Shown: positions 62,876 through 64,000 of the stretch, one piece after another
Layout of the letters: each line of letters opens with the position of its first letter
Position numbering within the stretch: the first letter of the stretch is position 1
NCBI GenBank assembly: GCA_944386985.1
Contig: CALXDD010000010.1
Location: forward strand, 20,986-84,985
Reading direction: 5' to 3'
Length of the DNA stretch: 64,000 nucleotides
Source of the DNA: an uncultured Oscillospiraceae bacterium
GTDB taxonomy: Bacteria; Bacillota; Clostridia; Oscillospirales; Oscillospiraceae
Program-made: the position numbers and the translations under genes
Notes under the pieces: generated by a model
Told to the model about the DNA's origin: nothing
The model's database searches: none
Seen by the model: the letters and a program-made list of their open reading frames with translations, nothing else

Positions 62876-62963
62876 GAAAAAGATTTGAGGAGGCCGAAAG
62901 GTCTCTGTCTCCGCGGCCCGTGGGGCGGGAGAAGAACGGAATTTGAATCAGGAGGAAAAAGAC

Positions 62964-63944
62964 ATGCAGAGCAACAAGCGCCCTGATAACATGGAGCGGA
63001 TCACCACGACCGCCCTGGCGGAGCAGTTTATCGCCCAGCAGGTGGCGGACATTCAGGCCCAGGTAGGGGACAAAAAGGTGCTGCTGGCGCTCAGCGGCGG
63101 GGTGGACTCCTCTGTGGTGGCGGCCCTGCTCATCAAGGCCATCGGCAAGCAGCTGGTGTGCGTCCACGTCAACCACGGCCTTCTCCGCAAGGGGGAGCCG
63201 GAGCAGGTGGTGAAGGTGTTCCGGGATGAGATGGACGCCAATCTGGTCTATGTGGACGCGGTGGACCGCTTTTTGGACAAGCTGGCCGGCGTGGCCGATC
63301 CGGAGCGCAAGCGGAAGATCATCGGCGCGGAGTTCATCCGTGTCTTTGAGGAGGAGGCCCGGAAGTTAGAGGGCATTGAATTTTTGGCCCAGGGCACGAT
63401 TTATCCCGACATTCTGGAGAGCGGCGGCGTGAAGGCCCACCACAACGTGGGCGGTCTGCCGGAGGATCTGAAGTTTGAGCTGGTTGAGCCCATCAAGCTG
63501 CTGTTTAAGGACGAGGTCCGTGTGGTGGGCAAGGCTCTGGGCCTGCCTGACAACATGGTGTTCCGCCAGCCCTTCCCCGGCCCCGGCCTGGGTGTGCGGT
63601 GTCTCGGGGCCATCACCCGGGACCGCCTGGAGGCGGTGCGGGAGAGCGACGCCATTTTGCGGGAGGAGTTTGCCAAGAACGGCCTGGAGGGCAAGGTGTG
63701 GCAGTATTTCACCGCCATTCCCGACTTCAAGAGCGTGGGCGTGCGGGATGACAAGCGCACCGACGAGTGGCCTGTCATTATCCGGGCGGTGAATACCAAG
63801 GACGCCATGACGGCCACTGTGGAGGATGTACCCTTCGCCCTTCTGCAGCACATCACAAAGCGCATCACCCAGGAGGTGAAGGGCGTTAACCGGGTGCTCT
63901 ACGACCTGACGCCCAAGCCCACGGGCACCATCGAGTGGGAATGA
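62964..63944 (+). CDS. guaA: GMP synthetase ATP-PPase subunit lacking the glutaminase domain
   Basis: This 326-residue protein is the ATP-pyrophosphatase and dimerisation half of GuaA. The PP-loop is SGGVDS (residues 44-49); [24 protein letters not shown] and the terminal KPTGTIEWE complete the XMP-binding and dimer domains. It converts XMP to GMP. The usual N-terminal class I glutaminase, about 190 residues, is absent: upstream is only a promoter and leader. The enzyme must use free ammonia or a separate glutaminase subunit, as in archaeal GuaAa/GuaAb. The start is the ATG eight bases after CAGGAGG; a TTG seven codons earlier overlaps that site and is rejected. Confidence 0.93.
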   Translation: MQSNKRPDNMERITTTALAEQFIAQQVADIQAQVGDKKVLLALSGGVDSSVVAALLIKAIGKQLVCVHVNHGLLRKGEPEQVVKVFRDEMDANLVYVDAVDRFLDKLAGVADPERKRKIIGAEFIRVFEEEARKLEGIEFLAQGTIYPDILESGGVKAHHNVGGLPEDLKFELVEPIKLLFKDEVRVVGKALGLPDNMVFRQPFPGPGLGVRCLGAITRDRLEAVRESDAILREEFAKNGLEGKVWQYFTAIPDFKSVGVRDDKRTDEWPVIIRAVNTKDAMTATVEDVPFALLQHITKRITQEVKGVNRVLYDLTPKPTGTIEWE

Positions 63945-64000
63945 CGCTCGAAACGGCGAAAACCCGCATGAATACAGGCTTTTTTGCCCGTCCATACTGC

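Overview
The window is a GC-rich stretch with clear sigma-A type promoters (TTGACA/TATAAT-like boxes with 17-bp spacers), strong AGGAGG ribosome sites and compact operons. Together with butyrate kinase/phosphotransbutyrylase, ferredoxin-linked 2-oxoacid oxidation, an SLH-domain surface protein, PucR and HD-GYP regulators, this suggests an anaerobic fermentative member of the Clostridia, most likely an Oscillospiraceae-type gut bacterium. The lineage is inferred; no rRNA gene or other taxonomic marker is present.

Region 1 (1-11158): a ten-gene minus-strand operon (NhaC antiporter, four-subunit 2-oxoacid:ferredoxin oxidoreductase, aminotransferase, alanine racemase-type enzyme, sodium:solute symporter, ptb, buk) reads as a complete amino-acid fermentation route: uptake, racemisation, transamination to a 2-oxoacid, oxidation to acyl-CoA, then acyl phosphate and ATP. 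A divergent LysR regulator and a hotdog thioesterase share the control region. Region 2 (11159-15038): a strong hairpin terminator, a decayed tyrosine-recombinase fragment, then a chemoreceptor and a CheW protein. Region 3 (15039-20870): a PucR-type regulator, a uroporphyrinogen-decarboxylase-family methyltransferase-like enzyme, an SLC13-family permease and a short CobW-type GTPase, probably one uptake and catabolism unit.

Region 4 (20932-46239) is the most striking part. A tellurite-type (Ter) stress module comprises a divergent C-C bond lyase, then YceG, TelA, four TerD-fold proteins, a PMCA-type Ca2+ ATPase, a rhomboid protease, a PRTase-TRSP protein, a StiP-family protein, a HAD phosphatase and a trypsin-like protease fused to a YceG-like domain. 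It runs directly into a second multi-protein module resembling E. coli yehL/M/P/Q plus yehI: a MoxR AAA+ ATPase, a DUF5682 protein, a VWA protein, a double-SWIM protein, a small uncharacterised protein and a 1178-residue DUF4132 protein. The second module starts at its own promoter, which carries a perfect 14-bp palindrome in the spacer. The combination suggests a Ca2+-coupled, protease-rich, AAA+-driven stress or defence response built around a biosynthetic core.

Region 5 (46240-64000): a secreted SLH-CAP protein; a small heat-shock protein; a minus-strand hybrid kinase/HD-GYP/HPt phosphorelay; a MATE exporter; a stand-alone riboflavin kinase; an OPT transporter paired with a PqqD-like protein; carA and a carB carrying a C-terminal GNAT acetyltransferase; a small membrane protein; and a GMP synthetase lacking its glutaminase domain. 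No tRNA, rRNA, CRISPR array or intact mobile element was recognised.
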